Positions 1-8,612 of a DNA stretch of 64,000 nt are shown here, piece after piece; within the stretch, counting starts at the first letter, position 1, and each line of letters begins with the position of its first letter. The stretch is from an uncultured Thermofilaceae archaeon. GTDB lineage: Archaea > Thermoproteota > Thermoprotei > Thermofilales > Thermofilaceae. The DNA lies in contig CALHPJ010000018.1 in NCBI GenBank assembly GCA_938036345.1, positions 80,602 through 144,601 on the forward strand, read 5' to 3'. A model generated the notes under the pieces. It did no database searches and was not told where the DNA came from. It saw only the letters and a list, made by a program, of their open reading frames with translations. A program made the position numbers and the translations under genes.

Positions 1-396
1 GTTAGCTCTTCTCATCACGTGCATTACCTCGAACGCTATAGCCTCACCCTCTACATCAGCGTCAAGAGCCAGAATCACGAGGTCCGTAGAGAGCGCCAGC
101 TTACTTAAGGCGTTTACATACTTCGCCATCCCCCTCCTAATTACTCTGATAGGAGCAATTCGGAAAAGCTCTATCGGATCCGCACTTCTCCAATCGTTAT
201 ACTTCTTTGGGAAATCGAAATCCATCAAATGACCCTTGATGCCTACCGCAGCCCACTCGCCCCCTTTACACTTAAAGACTAGTATGGGTACTCCGGCTAC
301 ATTAATGGACGCATATCTGCCTTGCGAAAGATAAGTAGCGAATGCCCTAGCTACTCCAGGCTTCTCTGCGACTACAACAGCGTCGAATCGCATCAT
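1..396 (-). CDS. topA: DNA topoisomerase type IA, N-terminal part (cut by window edge)
   Basis: The minus-strand frame is open from 396 to the window edge and gives 132 residues of a TOPRIM domain. An early AEKPGVARAFA motif carries the conserved Glu, and LALDADVEGEAIAFEV carries the DxDxEGE metal-binding cluster of type IA topoisomerases. The family relaxes DNA by passing a strand through a tyrosine-linked break; the tyrosine lies outside the window. There are two adjacent ATG codons (396 and 393). The first overlaps the TGA of the upstream PhoH-like gene, so the two are probably co-transcribed and translationally coupled. Reverse gyrase is less likely because no helicase module precedes the TOPRIM domain. 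Confidence 0.85.
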   Translation of the reverse strand, partial: MMRFDAVVVAEKPGVARAFATYLSQGRYASINVAGVPILVFKCKGGEWAAVGIKGHLMDFDFPKKYNDWRSADPIELFRIAPIRVIRRGMAKYVNALSKLALSTDLVILALDADVEGEAIAFEVMHVMRRAN

Positions 397-1526
397 CTTT
401 TTTTCGCTTTCCCTTTTTCCTCAAGGGTTACGGTAACCACCTTTAGGCCAACCCCCAACAATTTCCTAAAGACTTCATCAAGGAATCTTACGAAAACCCC
501 TTTCTGTCCCACGAAGGCCCCCAAGTTCTCGCTGTCGACCTCGATTTCGATATTTACACCAATTATATCGGCGTTTCCAACATGTTTTCTTATCCACCCT
601 AATGGGTGAAGAGAGCAAACTAACTGCTTAAAGTCTAGGGTCAGCTCTATACCCCTAATACTTATGCCGCTGTCTTTTTCGATGCGGCTAATTCTTTCAC
701 CACCCTTACCGATCAACCTGCCTAAGAAACCATCCTTAGAAATTATTAATGCATCTGGTGCATTTCTAATCTCGTACTTCTCCTTAAACGACCTTAAGTC
801 TGCTACTGTTATGACCTGCGCATCAGGCGCATGAGAGTATATTAAACTTAGAATTTTCCTTTCCTCCTCGTTCATTTCCCTTTTTCTTAGCTTCATTTCT
901 AGAGCTAGCTTAAATGCCCGCTTTGCACCCGGCCTGACGATATCCTGGACACCAAAGTCTACAACGAACGCTCTTTCTTGACCCTTCAGGACCTCTCTCG
1001 CAATAGCAGCACCGTTGCTAGGCGAATCAGCTTGGAAAACCGGGTCACCGGCTATAACTAGTTTCGAATCATTTCCTATGCGCAACAAAGCCTCGTAAAT
1101 CACCTCCGGAAGTAAATACTGAGAATCATCAAGGAACACGAGAGTTTCCTCAAAGGTTCTCCCAGCCAGAAAGCTGGGATCCGCTATAACCAGCTTACCA
1201 CTTTCGAGCTGTTTCCCTACGCTCTCCTTATCTAAAGCAACGGATATTAAATCGAAAAGGTACGAAGATGCTAGGTCAAAGAAGAGCCCACCCAATTCTA
1301 TTGAGCTGTACCTTCTTCCCGTATTAAGGTCTACTAGAGGCCTAACTATTACGAAGCGGGAGAATTTGTTTCCGCTCAGTGCCTTAATACCGTATAGGCA
1401 CGTTATGAAACTCTTACCAGTACCACTGGGGCCAAAAACTCCGACAATATCTACATCTTTGCTCTCCAGTGCGGCAAGTAATTGTTTTTGCCTCTCGTTA
1501 TACGGTTTGATTTCATACGATGACAT
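393..1526 (-). CDS. PhoH-like P-loop ATPase with C-terminal KH motifs
   Basis: This 377-residue predicted cytoplasmic ATPase has Walker A GPSGTGKS at about residues 32-39 and a Walker B-like LVFLDDSQ near 150, in the arrangement of the PhoH helicase-like family. The C-terminal third has KH-type signatures, LIGKGGERI and the GxxG-like FVGQKG, so RNA or single-stranded DNA binding is likely. The frame could start at 1583, but a TATA-like element at 1551-1558 lies about 28 bp before the ATG at 1526, which fits a leaderless mRNA and the shorter protein. Its stop overlaps the topoisomerase start. The substrate is unknown; a role in RNA metabolism is inferred from the KH motifs. Confidence 0.8.
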   Translation of the reverse strand: MSSYEIKPYNERQKQLLAALESKDVDIVGVFGPSGTGKSFITCLYGIKALSGNKFSRFVIVRPLVDLNTGRRYSSIELGGLFFDLASSYLFDLISVALDKESVGKQLESGKLVIADPSFLAGRTFEETLVFLDDSQYLLPEVIYEALLRIGNDSKLVIAGDPVFQADSPSNGAAIAREVLKGQERAFVVDFGVQDIVRPGAKRAFKLALEMKLRKREMNEEERKILSLIYSHAPDAQVITVADLRSFKEKYEIRNAPDALIISKDGFLGRLIGKGGERISRIEKDSGISIRGIELTLDFKQLVCSLHPLGWIRKHVGNADIIGVNIEIEVDSENLGAFVGQKGVFVRFLDEVFRKLLGVGLKVVTVTLEEKGKAKKR

Positions 1527-1550
1527 AGCCCAAAGTTCTCTGAAATAGGT

Positions 1551-1558
1551 ATTTAAAT
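1551..1558 (-). promoter_or_regulatory. TATA box of the PhoH-like ATPase gene
   Basis: The motif ATTTAAAT is centred about 28 bp upstream of the ATG at 1526. This is the spacing expected when transcription starts at the start codon, and it decides against the longer frame beginning at 1583. Confidence 0.55.
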
Positions 1559-1588
1559 GCGCATCTCTCCATGCTCGTTTCAAGCTTT

Positions 1589-2098
1589 TTACTTAAGGCG
1601 ACGTCCACAGTAGGGACAGGCAACGTGGACATCGCCATAGGGGAGCACTCTACCGCAGTAGGGACATTTTTTCTCGATTTTCCCAGCCAGTGAACTTTCA
1701 GGTGAATCTATACTAAGCTGAGTTTTCTTCTGATACTGAAGCGGAGCGCTACCGGCCGCTACAAGTGCCGGACGTGGCGGTTTTGCCTCATGCGCGATTT
1801 CCTCGGCTCTCTCCACCGTCCGTGGCAATTCGCCCGAACGCTGGAGAAGAATGCCCGTGTATACTATGAAGAGCTTTCTCACGGCTAAAAAGACCAGGAA
1901 TATGCCGGCCATCGGTATAACAGCCAGTAAGGCTAGAAGCGAGTAGATGAGCACTAGTTTGGAGTCAAACGGTGCAAGGAGGAGAAGTGAAAAAACAGTT
2001 ATAGCAGTCAATGAGACTGAAGCCGCGAGTAAAGTAAGCATACACTTTTTCAGGCTACTCAGGGCTCTTTTTCCGACAACGTCTAACTCCTCAAACAT
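1589..2098 (-). CDS. Small membrane protein with C-terminal double-CxxC zinc ribbon
   Basis: The 169-residue protein has two hydrophobic segments, at about residues 19-42 and 49-72, then a polar linker and a C-terminal zinc ribbon with two CPYCGR motifs. It probably sits in the cytoplasmic membrane with the ribbon in the cytosol. I do not recognise a named family. An ATG at 2113 is possible, but a GGGGGT ribosome-binding site lies seven bases before the ATG at 2098. It ends 62 bp before the PhoH-like start codon and follows the coiled-coil gene on the same strand, so an operon is plausible. Confidence 0.65.
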   Translation of the reverse strand: MFEELDVVGKRALSSLKKCMLTLLAASVSLTAITVFSLLLLAPFDSKLVLIYSLLALLAVIPMAGIFLVFLAVRKLFIVYTGILLQRSGELPRTVERAEEIAHEAKPPRPALVAAGSAPLQYQKKTQLSIDSPESSLAGKIEKKCPYCGRVLPYGDVHVACPYCGRRLK

Positions 2099-2197
2099 GC
2101 TATTTACCCCCATTCAGCGGTATGAATTTCATCACCGATCAGAGCTTGGGCCCCCAGTCACTGATCGCGTGAACTCGGCCGACGGATGTAATAAAGT

Positions 2198-2536
2198 TTA
2201 TTGGTTCTTTACTAGAGCAACACGTGCGATTTTTACCTTGCCATCCTCATTTACTATGGCCTCTAGGTGAGGACTAGCCTCTAACTGCCTCAAGTGCAAA
2301 TCTTTCGCCAAACTCACTTTCCTACTTTTAACCTCGGTTCCGAGCAGCTCAGCCAGCTCTTCCAGTACATGGAATGCTTCCTTGGCCCTGCTACGTGCCC
2401 AGAGCAGCTCATCTTGGGCAGCTGCAACTTCATTCTTAACTTGAATAAGTTTTCTCTTAGCTTCGCTACTCACGTCGTCCCCGCGCAGCAGTTCCTCTAA
2501 CATATTCAGCGCGTTTCTAAGATGCACCGAAGACAT
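2198..2536 (-). CDS. Small coiled-coil protein of unknown function
   Basis: The 112-residue protein has no signal peptide or membrane segment. Residues 1-65 are rich in Leu, Glu, Lys and Ala with heptad-like spacing, so an alpha-helical coiled coil is likely. The C-terminal part looks like a short beta region. I do not recognise the family. A GGGATC sequence precedes the ATG. It is first in a minus-strand run that continues with the zinc-ribbon membrane protein and the PhoH-like ATPase. It is called a gene because the frame is long, initiates well and fits the run. Confidence 0.6.
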   Translation of the reverse strand: MSSVHLRNALNMLEELLRGDDVSSEAKRKLIQVKNEVAAAQDELLWARSRAKEAFHVLEELAELLGTEVKSRKVSLAKDLHLRQLEASPHLEAIVNEDGKVKIARVALVKNQ

Positions 2537-2653
2537 CTTGATCCCTTTGAATTGGGTAATCTAAGACCTTAACCGGCTCAACTAGCTTTTCGTGAAATAC
2601 TAACGTAATGCGCCAATCCATATCGGGGAAAGCCTACTGTAAAGTAAAGGGTG

Positions 2654-4126
2654 TTATAACTGAGCGAATAATGTTAGGCGAAGAGAACGCGAAATGTCCA
2701 CTAGGCTACAGGTTATCGCTTTCCTCCAGGGCCCCATGACGATTCCCGAAGAAGCCATTTTGGAGAGCTGTTCGATTCTGTGAGTAACTGGCGGGTGAGG
2801 GTCCCACCTGAGCCAAGCCATAAGCCGCCCCCAGGGACTACTTTCTACAAATATGTGCCTCAAACCTATTTTGCGCAACGCCGATGCGAGCTTCTCAGGG
2901 TATCCAACATAAAGTGCTGAGTCGATGTCAGCCCTCATCTCGACGAATTTGGCCACCACGAAAAATACTGTGAGCGAGAAGCTGAGGTAAAGTAAGCCTA
3001 GGGGGGTCGCGAATAAGGGCCATAACAGTAGGGTCAAGTAAACTCTGCTTAGATACTCGATGCTGCTTAGTGCGAAGAAGGTTAGCATGTCGCGTCTTTT
3101 AAGGTGGCTTATTTCGTGTCCTATTACGGCTTCAATCTCCGCGTCATCAAGGCGCGAGAGAAGACCCGTCGTAATCAGTATCGATGCCAAATAGGAGCAC
3201 ACACCCGAGGCAGCAGCGTTAGGGTATATGATGTTGGAAAGGTAGATCGATGGAACCCTCTTAAGCTTAAAGCGCTTTGCAACTCGTTCAACGATGCTGT
3301 ATATATCAACTTTTCTAACCTCAACTTCATACTCTTCGGGTTGAAGGTTAAGCTCTGTCAAAACCTTTTTAACGGAATCCTCACTGGGTTCCTCTCCTTT
3401 CTCCAAGCTAGTTTCGTATAGTTTCTTTTTAACATCGAATCGATGAGGTAATAGAACTTTCTGCAGTATTATTTGGTATTTCTCTATCGGCATCTTCAGT
3501 CCAACTAAATATACCAGCCTATGCGATGAATCCAGTTTCCAGTCACCCATCACAAGAGGAGCAATTCTGTATGAGAGGACCATTATGGGAATCTGCATTA
3601 GCACTAGCACTATTGGTGCATAGCTTCCAAATACAATGAACACCGTGTACGAAATCAGTATCGAGAGCGCGAAAATGAAGACTAGGTTCCCAAGGAACAG
3701 CGATTGAAGTGTACGCCTAGATTTCGACTCAGTTCGCGGGGGAATTAGCTGCCTTCCCGGAACAAAAACGAAGTAGGCGGCACCAAAGCCGCCGGTTTCA
3801 GCGAAGAAGTTCAACGCTCCTTCAAGTAGCTTGGCTACCCCTTCCAGCACAACTCTATTAGCGAAAGGGCGGAGCAGAGTTACCCTGTATTGAACGGAGT
3901 TGCTTGAGTATGAGACAAGTATCTCAAATAAAGGCCCGCTGTCGTCGTCCACATAGAAGAGCATGCCTGGGGAGCCCGCATAACTTACGTTGAGCGCCCC
4001 GCGCATGTACCTGCCATATTTCTCTGTCATGACGTTTAAGAGGAATCTCTCGAACCTCTTTCTTACGGTATCATTGGTAAGGTCTATGTAGGGTAGCTCT
4101 TTTTCCAAGGTAGGTAAACTGGACAT
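2654..4126 (-). CDS. M48-family membrane zinc metalloprotease (HtpX-like)
   Basis: The 490-residue membrane protein has the zinc-binding motif VIGHEISHLKRRD (HExxH) near residue 337 and the downstream third-ligand motif EMRADIDSA typical of HtpX/Ste24-type M48 proteases. Two hydrophobic stretches lie before the catalytic domain (about residues 145-195) and more follow the HExxH. The preceding segment with PNAAASGV also fits the family. M48 enzymes cleave misfolded or regulatory membrane proteins at the cytoplasmic face. The N-terminal 140 residues are an extra domain that I do not recognise, so the protein is longer than bacterial HtpX. No neighbour indicates a specific substrate. Confidence 0.88.
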   Translation of the reverse strand: MSSLPTLEKELPYIDLTNDTVRKRFERFLLNVMTEKYGRYMRGALNVSYAGSPGMLFYVDDDSGPLFEILVSYSSNSVQYRVTLLRPFANRVVLEGVAKLLEGALNFFAETGGFGAAYFVFVPGRQLIPPRTESKSRRTLQSLFLGNLVFIFALSILISYTVFIVFGSYAPIVLVLMQIPIMVLSYRIAPLVMGDWKLDSSHRLVYLVGLKMPIEKYQIILQKVLLPHRFDVKKKLYETSLEKGEEPSEDSVKKVLTELNLQPEEYEVEVRKVDIYSIVERVAKRFKLKRVPSIYLSNIIYPNAAASGVCSYLASILITTGLLSRLDDAEIEAVIGHEISHLKRRDMLTFFALSSIEYLSRVYLTLLLWPLFATPLGLLYLSFSLTVFFVVAKFVEMRADIDSALYVGYPEKLASALRKIGLRHIFVESSPWGRLMAWLRWDPHPPVTHRIEQLSKMASSGIVMGPWRKAITCSLVDISRSLRLTLFAQL

Positions 4127-4180
4127 TAACAGTATGCTGATTAGAGGGTTTAAAAGGTTAAGGGGTTAAATTAGCTGACC

Positions 4181-4205
4181 ATAAAAATAAAAAAGATAAA
4201 AGAGA
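4181..4205 (-). terminator. T-rich terminator after the surface-protein gene
   Basis: Read on the minus strand, this 25-bp stretch just after the stop of the surface protein is almost entirely T with a few A residues. Such T-runs are the usual crenarchaeal termination signal. Confidence 0.45.
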
Positions 4206-4233
4206 GTTTACTTTAATAAAATGGAGTTTTGCT

Positions 4234-6174
4234 TTACTCTTCCAAGGAAATTTCCTCGACGGTCCGTGCTCTCCCCTTCTTTAGCAGTTTCAAGCCCGCG
4301 GTTCCACCTCCTATGGCTACGCCCACTGCCGCTGTTTCGAGAGTTGTTAATGGGACTCCACCCAGTACGGGTATTTCGAATAATACATCCAGCTTCAGTT
4401 TCCTTGGGCCGCTGCTATTCACATCTTCGACACGTGTAGTAATTACGCGTTTGTACACCCCCTCTACGACGAACTTACCTCTGGGTACTTGAATTGTCTC
4501 CGTGAGACCCTCCTCTCCTGTTACTGCTCTTGCGACCATTGTGCCGCCATTCTTGATGATGACTTCGGCACCTCGTATGGGTTTATCCCAAGCATCAACT
4601 ACTAACCACGATGCACGGTAAACATCGCATTTCACCGTTATGTTAGGATTAACTATTGATCCAAGCGCTAGCGTAGCCACCTTTACGCCCTTAAACTGCA
4701 CATCGAACCGATAAGCGCCTGGCTTGTATAGCTTGAAGCTGGCCACCCCGTCGCCGTCGCTTAGGCTACTCGTGTTTAAAGGTCCGCGTACATCGACCTT
4801 TGCCCCAATAATTGGCTCGCCGCTGTCATCGACGAGCTTGAGGTTCACTGTTTTCCAGTTTACCTCAAAGAGGTAGTTCCCAGTTTCCACAGAATCAAAC
4901 GCCTTTACTTGGACGTATGCCTCATTTAGATGAGTTCTAATGTCCCTGTACTCATTACCCCATGGAAGTAAGCCCTCGAAACGTCCACCCACCTCGATCC
5001 CGGAGGGAGTTCGCACGCCAGTTATTGTAGCATAGCTGGGGGCTTGTACAACTAGGTATGCGAAAGCCGCGTCCTTTACATCTGTATCCTTTACCGTAAA
5101 TTCGACTCCTTTAGGGGTCCATATCCCTGCATCTTTAATGAAGATTGTTGTGTACATTAGGTTAACATTATCTCTCATATTGTTACGCACTTCAAACCAT
5201 GTTCCAAAAACTATGTAAGCCTTAATCCAAACTCTTAAGTTTATATTGGGGACTAAGAAGGATGCAGCCCTAATGGTTATGGTGTCGTCTTTATAGTAGG
5301 CATAGTCGACTAAGGTACCTGCCACATTAACTTCACCGCCGCCTCTTCCAGTCAAGGGCGCGATGCTGTATAGTATGACTACCGCGCCGATGCTTCTCCA
5401 ACCGCTTTTCTGCCCAATCCCGAACTTCTTTGCTTCACCAGCTCTGATAACGTCCTCACGGAAACCGGTTTCCACCACTAGGAAGGACGGTGGCAGTACA
5501 TAGTCAGGGCCTTTAGCTACGCAGATGGAGTACTCACCTGTTTCCAAAGATGTTAAATTCAGCTCTAAATGTTTGTAATCAACCCTTAATGTATCAGGTG
5601 CTTTTTCATTCATAATCAAGCTTTCACCGTTAGAATCTTTTACGTCAATGATTGCGAATGGAGCATGATTATCTATAGTTATTTTAACTGAGAGGTCTTT
5701 TCTGGTAAACGGAGGCGGGGGATCCTCAACTTTGAACTTAACTTCTCCCTCCTGTAGTTTGAGCCATCCACTTTTTACGTAGCAAATACTTATGTAAGCG
5801 TCGATCGTAACGTTTGAAGAGGAGGCCGCTAACGCTACAATGCCGCTGTAAGAGACAAGTGCAGTTATTTCCTCGTTTAATACCTCTGATTTAGAGTACT
5901 TCACTGGCACTACTTCTTTCGGTAAACCTTTTGGAAAAGATACGCGCAGGTAGTATAAACCGTATCCAGGTGGCGGGGGAGGTGCCTGGATATCGTACAC
6001 CTTGGCTTCATCGAGAAGAAGCGACGTGCTGTAGCTGGTCGTTAAAAAATGCTCAATTCTAGCGTAGTAAATGTACTCGTCTCCAGGGCTAACAATAGCA
6101 GATTGCGATGTGAGAGCGGCTGCGATAGCTAGAGCCAACGTAAGCGCGTACGATAACCTGGTCAATTTTTTCAC
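4234..6174 (-). CDS. Secreted, C-terminally anchored surface protein with beta-sandwich repeats
   Basis: The 646-residue protein has a classical N-terminal signal (MKK, then a hydrophobic core ending near residue 27). A long extracellular region is rich in beta strands and has several N-x-S/T sequons. Two carboxypeptidase-regulatory-like or Ig-like modules lie at about residues 450-600 (VDDSGEPIIGAKVDVRGP and AWDKPIRGAEVIIKNGG). A C-terminal hydrophobic segment is followed by positive charges (GLKLLKKGRAR), typical of membrane anchoring. A role in cell-surface structure or adhesion is inferred. It does not clearly match a known S-layer family. The AglB oligosaccharyltransferase encoded at 24.1 kb could glycosylate such proteins. 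Confidence 0.7.
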   Translation of the reverse strand: MKKLTRLSYALTLALAIAAALTSQSAIVSPGDEYIYYARIEHFLTTSYSTSLLLDEAKVYDIQAPPPPPGYGLYYLRVSFPKGLPKEVVPVKYSKSEVLNEEITALVSYSGIVALAASSSNVTIDAYISICYVKSGWLKLQEGEVKFKVEDPPPPFTRKDLSVKITIDNHAPFAIIDVKDSNGESLIMNEKAPDTLRVDYKHLELNLTSLETGEYSICVAKGPDYVLPPSFLVVETGFREDVIRAGEAKKFGIGQKSGWRSIGAVVILYSIAPLTGRGGGEVNVAGTLVDYAYYKDDTITIRAASFLVPNINLRVWIKAYIVFGTWFEVRNNMRDNVNLMYTTIFIKDAGIWTPKGVEFTVKDTDVKDAAFAYLVVQAPSYATITGVRTPSGIEVGGRFEGLLPWGNEYRDIRTHLNEAYVQVKAFDSVETGNYLFEVNWKTVNLKLVDDSGEPIIGAKVDVRGPLNTSSLSDGDGVASFKLYKPGAYRFDVQFKGVKVATLALGSIVNPNITVKCDVYRASWLVVDAWDKPIRGAEVIIKNGGTMVARAVTGEEGLTETIQVPRGKFVVEGVYKRVITTRVEDVNSSGPRKLKLDVLFEIPVLGGVPLTTLETAAVGVAIGGGTAGLKLLKKGRARTVEEISLEE

Positions 6175-6310
6175 GATTTTTCCCAGGGGTAGGTTTTATA
6201 GGAGAGAAGTGTTTCACCGGGAGAGAATTTCACGGGTAGCATACACGTATTACGTAACTTGCATTCCCTCGAGTGCCGCCAAGCTTAAGGCTTAGCCATC
6301 AAAAGACACG

Positions 6311-6316
6311 GGGGGT
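6311..6316 (+). promoter_or_regulatory. Ribosome-binding site setting the Trm112-like start
   Basis: GGGGGT lies four bases before GTG at 6321, selecting that codon over the in-frame upstream start at 6273 and the internal ATG at 6336. Confidence 0.5.
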
Positions 6317-6320
6317 AAGA

Positions 6321-6716
6321 GTGAAGTACCGTTTAATGGACTTGTTGGCCTGTCCATACGACAAGAGCTTCCCATTAGAGCTAATCGTGCTAAAAATTAA
6401 TAAGTATGATGAGCGAACAATAAAGTTTAAGAAAAAACCTGCTTGTGAGCTTTATTGCGCTTTTCTGGGTAAAAAAATTGGAGAGTTACAGGACAAGCCT
6501 GATTGCGACGAATGCATAAAATACGAGGTCTCCGAAGGAGTCTTACTGTGTCATGTGTGTAATCGGTGGTTTCCAATAATAGATGAGATCCCAATACTCC
6601 TGCCGGATGAGATGAGAGAGAAAAAGGAAGATTTAGATTTCCTGCAAAAGTTCAAAGATCAGTTACCCAAATCTCTGGTAGAGGAAGGAAAACCCTGGAA
6701 CTTAAAAAGCCTGTAA
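6321..6716 (+). CDS. Trm112-like zinc-binding protein
   Basis: The 131-residue protein begins MKYRLMDLLACPYDKSFPLEL, the N-terminal signature of the Trm112/UPF0434 fold. Further cysteines in the middle and a late CHVCNRWFPI motif complete a zinc ribbon, and IDEIPILLPDEMR resembles the family's C-terminal strand. Trm112 proteins are small partners that stabilise and activate SAM-dependent methyltransferases acting on tRNA, rRNA or release factors. The insert between the zinc half-sites is long, as in archaeal and eukaryotic Trm112. The partner methyltransferase cannot be named; aTrm56 at 14.4 kb is a SPOUT enzyme and not an expected partner. The GTG start is chosen from the GGGGGT upstream. 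Confidence 0.8.
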   Translation: MKYRLMDLLACPYDKSFPLELIVLKINKYDERTIKFKKKPACELYCAFLGKKIGELQDKPDCDECIKYEVSEGVLLCHVCNRWFPIIDEIPILLPDEMREKKEDLDFLQKFKDQLPKSLVEEGKPWNLKSL

Positions 6717-6763
6717 CAAGGAATGACACTATTGCTAGTTTGAGCGGGTCTCGATAAGGTTAC

Positions 6764-8497
6764 CTAGTCATGGGCGTAAATAAACGTTAGTTTCTCCTTA
6801 TTCTCTAAAACTGCGAAACCTAACCTATAGAATTGGACGTGCACCCCAACTTCCAGCTCTCCCGCTTCATGCTCAACTACTCCCTCTATTGTGGTAATTT
6901 TATTACCTTTAGCGACGATGAGAACGGCATTCAAAGCGTCCGTAACGGGGCACCACTGTATTATAGGCAAGTTCCTGGACTTAGCGTATTCTACACTGGG
7001 GTCTATAACTTCCGCCTCTCTTTCGGATATGAATCGTATGTTTGCGAGCCCTAGAAGCCTGATTTCCTTCCCTGGAGTAATGTTTTCGAGCTCTTCACTG
7101 GGTATATAGACTTCACCTGTACTGTTGTGAACTCTTAGCTCGATTCTTCGGGTTCCCCTTTCCGGATATGAAGGATGACGTGGGATTTTAGCTACAAGCC
7201 TCTCAAGGTTGGTTTTCAGCCTAATTTTAACAGGGTTTGGTACAAACATGTACCTGTCAGCGCGAGGCTCCAAATACTTCCTATTTATAGCGTAAAGGTT
7301 TTCTAAACTGATCTTGGCTGAGGAGGGTTTTATTCCGACTTGGATTATTAGCTCCCAAATAGCTTCAGGTAAAATTCCCCGCCTTCTTAACGCGCGTAAA
7401 GTAGCTAACCTAGGGTCGTCAAGGCTATCAAAAAGCCCGGAACGCAGTCCCTCTCTCATTTTTGATTTACTGAGGATGGCGCCCTCTATGCTTAGCCTGC
7501 CGAAGTGAACCGCAACGGGATATTTCCAGGCGAAGTGTTCATAAATGTACTTTTGCTTCAGCGTGTTTACCTCATGCTCAGCGCCCCTTAGGATGTGCGT
7601 TACGCCCATTAGTCGGTCATCGATGGCGCAAGCAAAGTTATAAGTTGGCCAGACCTTATACTTGCTCCCCGTTAGAGGATGAGGGTATCGCTCAGTGTCT
7701 ATTACCCTAAATGCTACCCAATCTCTAACGGATGGGTTAGGATGCTTAATATCGGTTTTAATCCTTAAAGTGGCCTCTCCCTCTTCAAAGTCCCCATTTA
7801 GCATTTTCTCCCACAGTTCCAGCTGATATTCCGCTGACCGAGCGGCACAGGAGCATCTAACCCCCGAAGTCCTGCGTTCGCTGAGGGCCTCTCGAGAGCA
7901 CGTACACACATAGGCGCAACCTTTCTCTAAAAGCCGCTTAGCGTAGTCGTAGTATATTTCCATCCTGAGCGACTGTATGTACTCTTCATCCCATTTAATC
8001 CCCAGCCATTTTAGGTCGTCTCTGATCATCTCGTACGCTTCGGGCATAGGGGCTTTTGTTTTGGGATCCGTATCCTCGAACCTAAGTATGAATCGACCGG
8101 AGTAAATCCTGACATACTCATAGTTGAGGATGGCAGGCCTAGCGCTGCCTAGGTGGAGGACGAAATCCGGGTTTGGCGCAAATCTTGTCACCACTTTCCC
8201 CTCCTCGGCGCCCGGCAGCGGTGGTAAATGCCGCTTTTCGCTCGGCACCTTTCCTTCAACCGCGACGTGGGCCACACTCAAGCTCGCAAGTAACTCCCTC
8301 TGTTCATCTAGGCTCATTGAATTTACTTCGGAGACGACTTCTTCAGCAACTTTGAGCAGCTCCCGGGCTAGGGGGCGAAGATCCGGCCTGCTTCCTAGCA
8401 GCTTAGAGAAGACGGGATTCACCATAGCCTTGCCACCATGTTTAATCGCATTCTCTAGGGCATAGATTAGCAGCTGTCTCCTACATTCCTCCACCAT
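6764..8497 (-). CDS. gltX: Glutamyl-tRNA synthetase, archaeal type
   Basis: This 577-residue class I aminoacyl-tRNA synthetase charges tRNA-Glu (and possibly tRNA-Gln for amidation). The catalytic core starts with TRFAPNPDFVLHLGSARP; HLGS at about 115-118 is the HIGH motif. LSKSKMREG near residue 345 is the KMSKS loop. A cysteine-rich insertion (CTCSREALSE...CSC) lies between them. An N-terminal helical domain of about 100 residues and a C-terminal beta-barrel anticodon-binding region match the archaeal GlnRS/GluRS-like architecture. The ATG at 8497 is preceded by a TATA element inside a near-perfect palindrome, described separately. Confidence 0.95.
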   Translation of the reverse strand: MVEECRRQLLIYALENAIKHGGKAMVNPVFSKLLGSRPDLRPLARELLKVAEEVVSEVNSMSLDEQRELLASLSVAHVAVEGKVPSEKRHLPPLPGAEEGKVVTRFAPNPDFVLHLGSARPAILNYEYVRIYSGRFILRFEDTDPKTKAPMPEAYEMIRDDLKWLGIKWDEEYIQSLRMEIYYDYAKRLLEKGCAYVCTCSREALSERRTSGVRCSCAARSAEYQLELWEKMLNGDFEEGEATLRIKTDIKHPNPSVRDWVAFRVIDTERYPHPLTGSKYKVWPTYNFACAIDDRLMGVTHILRGAEHEVNTLKQKYIYEHFAWKYPVAVHFGRLSIEGAILSKSKMREGLRSGLFDSLDDPRLATLRALRRRGILPEAIWELIIQVGIKPSSAKISLENLYAINRKYLEPRADRYMFVPNPVKIRLKTNLERLVAKIPRHPSYPERGTRRIELRVHNSTGEVYIPSEELENITPGKEIRLLGLANIRFISEREAEVIDPSVEYAKSRNLPIIQWCPVTDALNAVLIVAKGNKITTIEGVVEHEAGELEVGVHVQFYRLGFAVLENKEKLTFIYAHD

Positions 8498-8521
8498 CGG
8501 CTAAACACCGCTCCCATAATC

Positions 8522-8543
8522 CTCGAGCATTTAAATGCTTGAG
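8522..8543. promoter_or_regulatory. Near-perfect 22-bp palindrome over the gltX TATA box
   Basis: Two 11-bp half-sites (8522-8532 and 8533-8543) are inverted copies with one mismatch. The centre is ATTTAAAT, a TATA-like element about 35 bp before the gltX start codon. The symmetry suggests an operator for a dimeric regulator, but an AT-rich TATA box is partly self-complementary by nature. Confidence 0.45.
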
Positions 8544-8612
8544 CTAAACCGCTAAACGATACTGTAACTAGCGCAGGATTTATCTTTATTTTTCCTTGGC
8601 ATTAGCCGGGTT

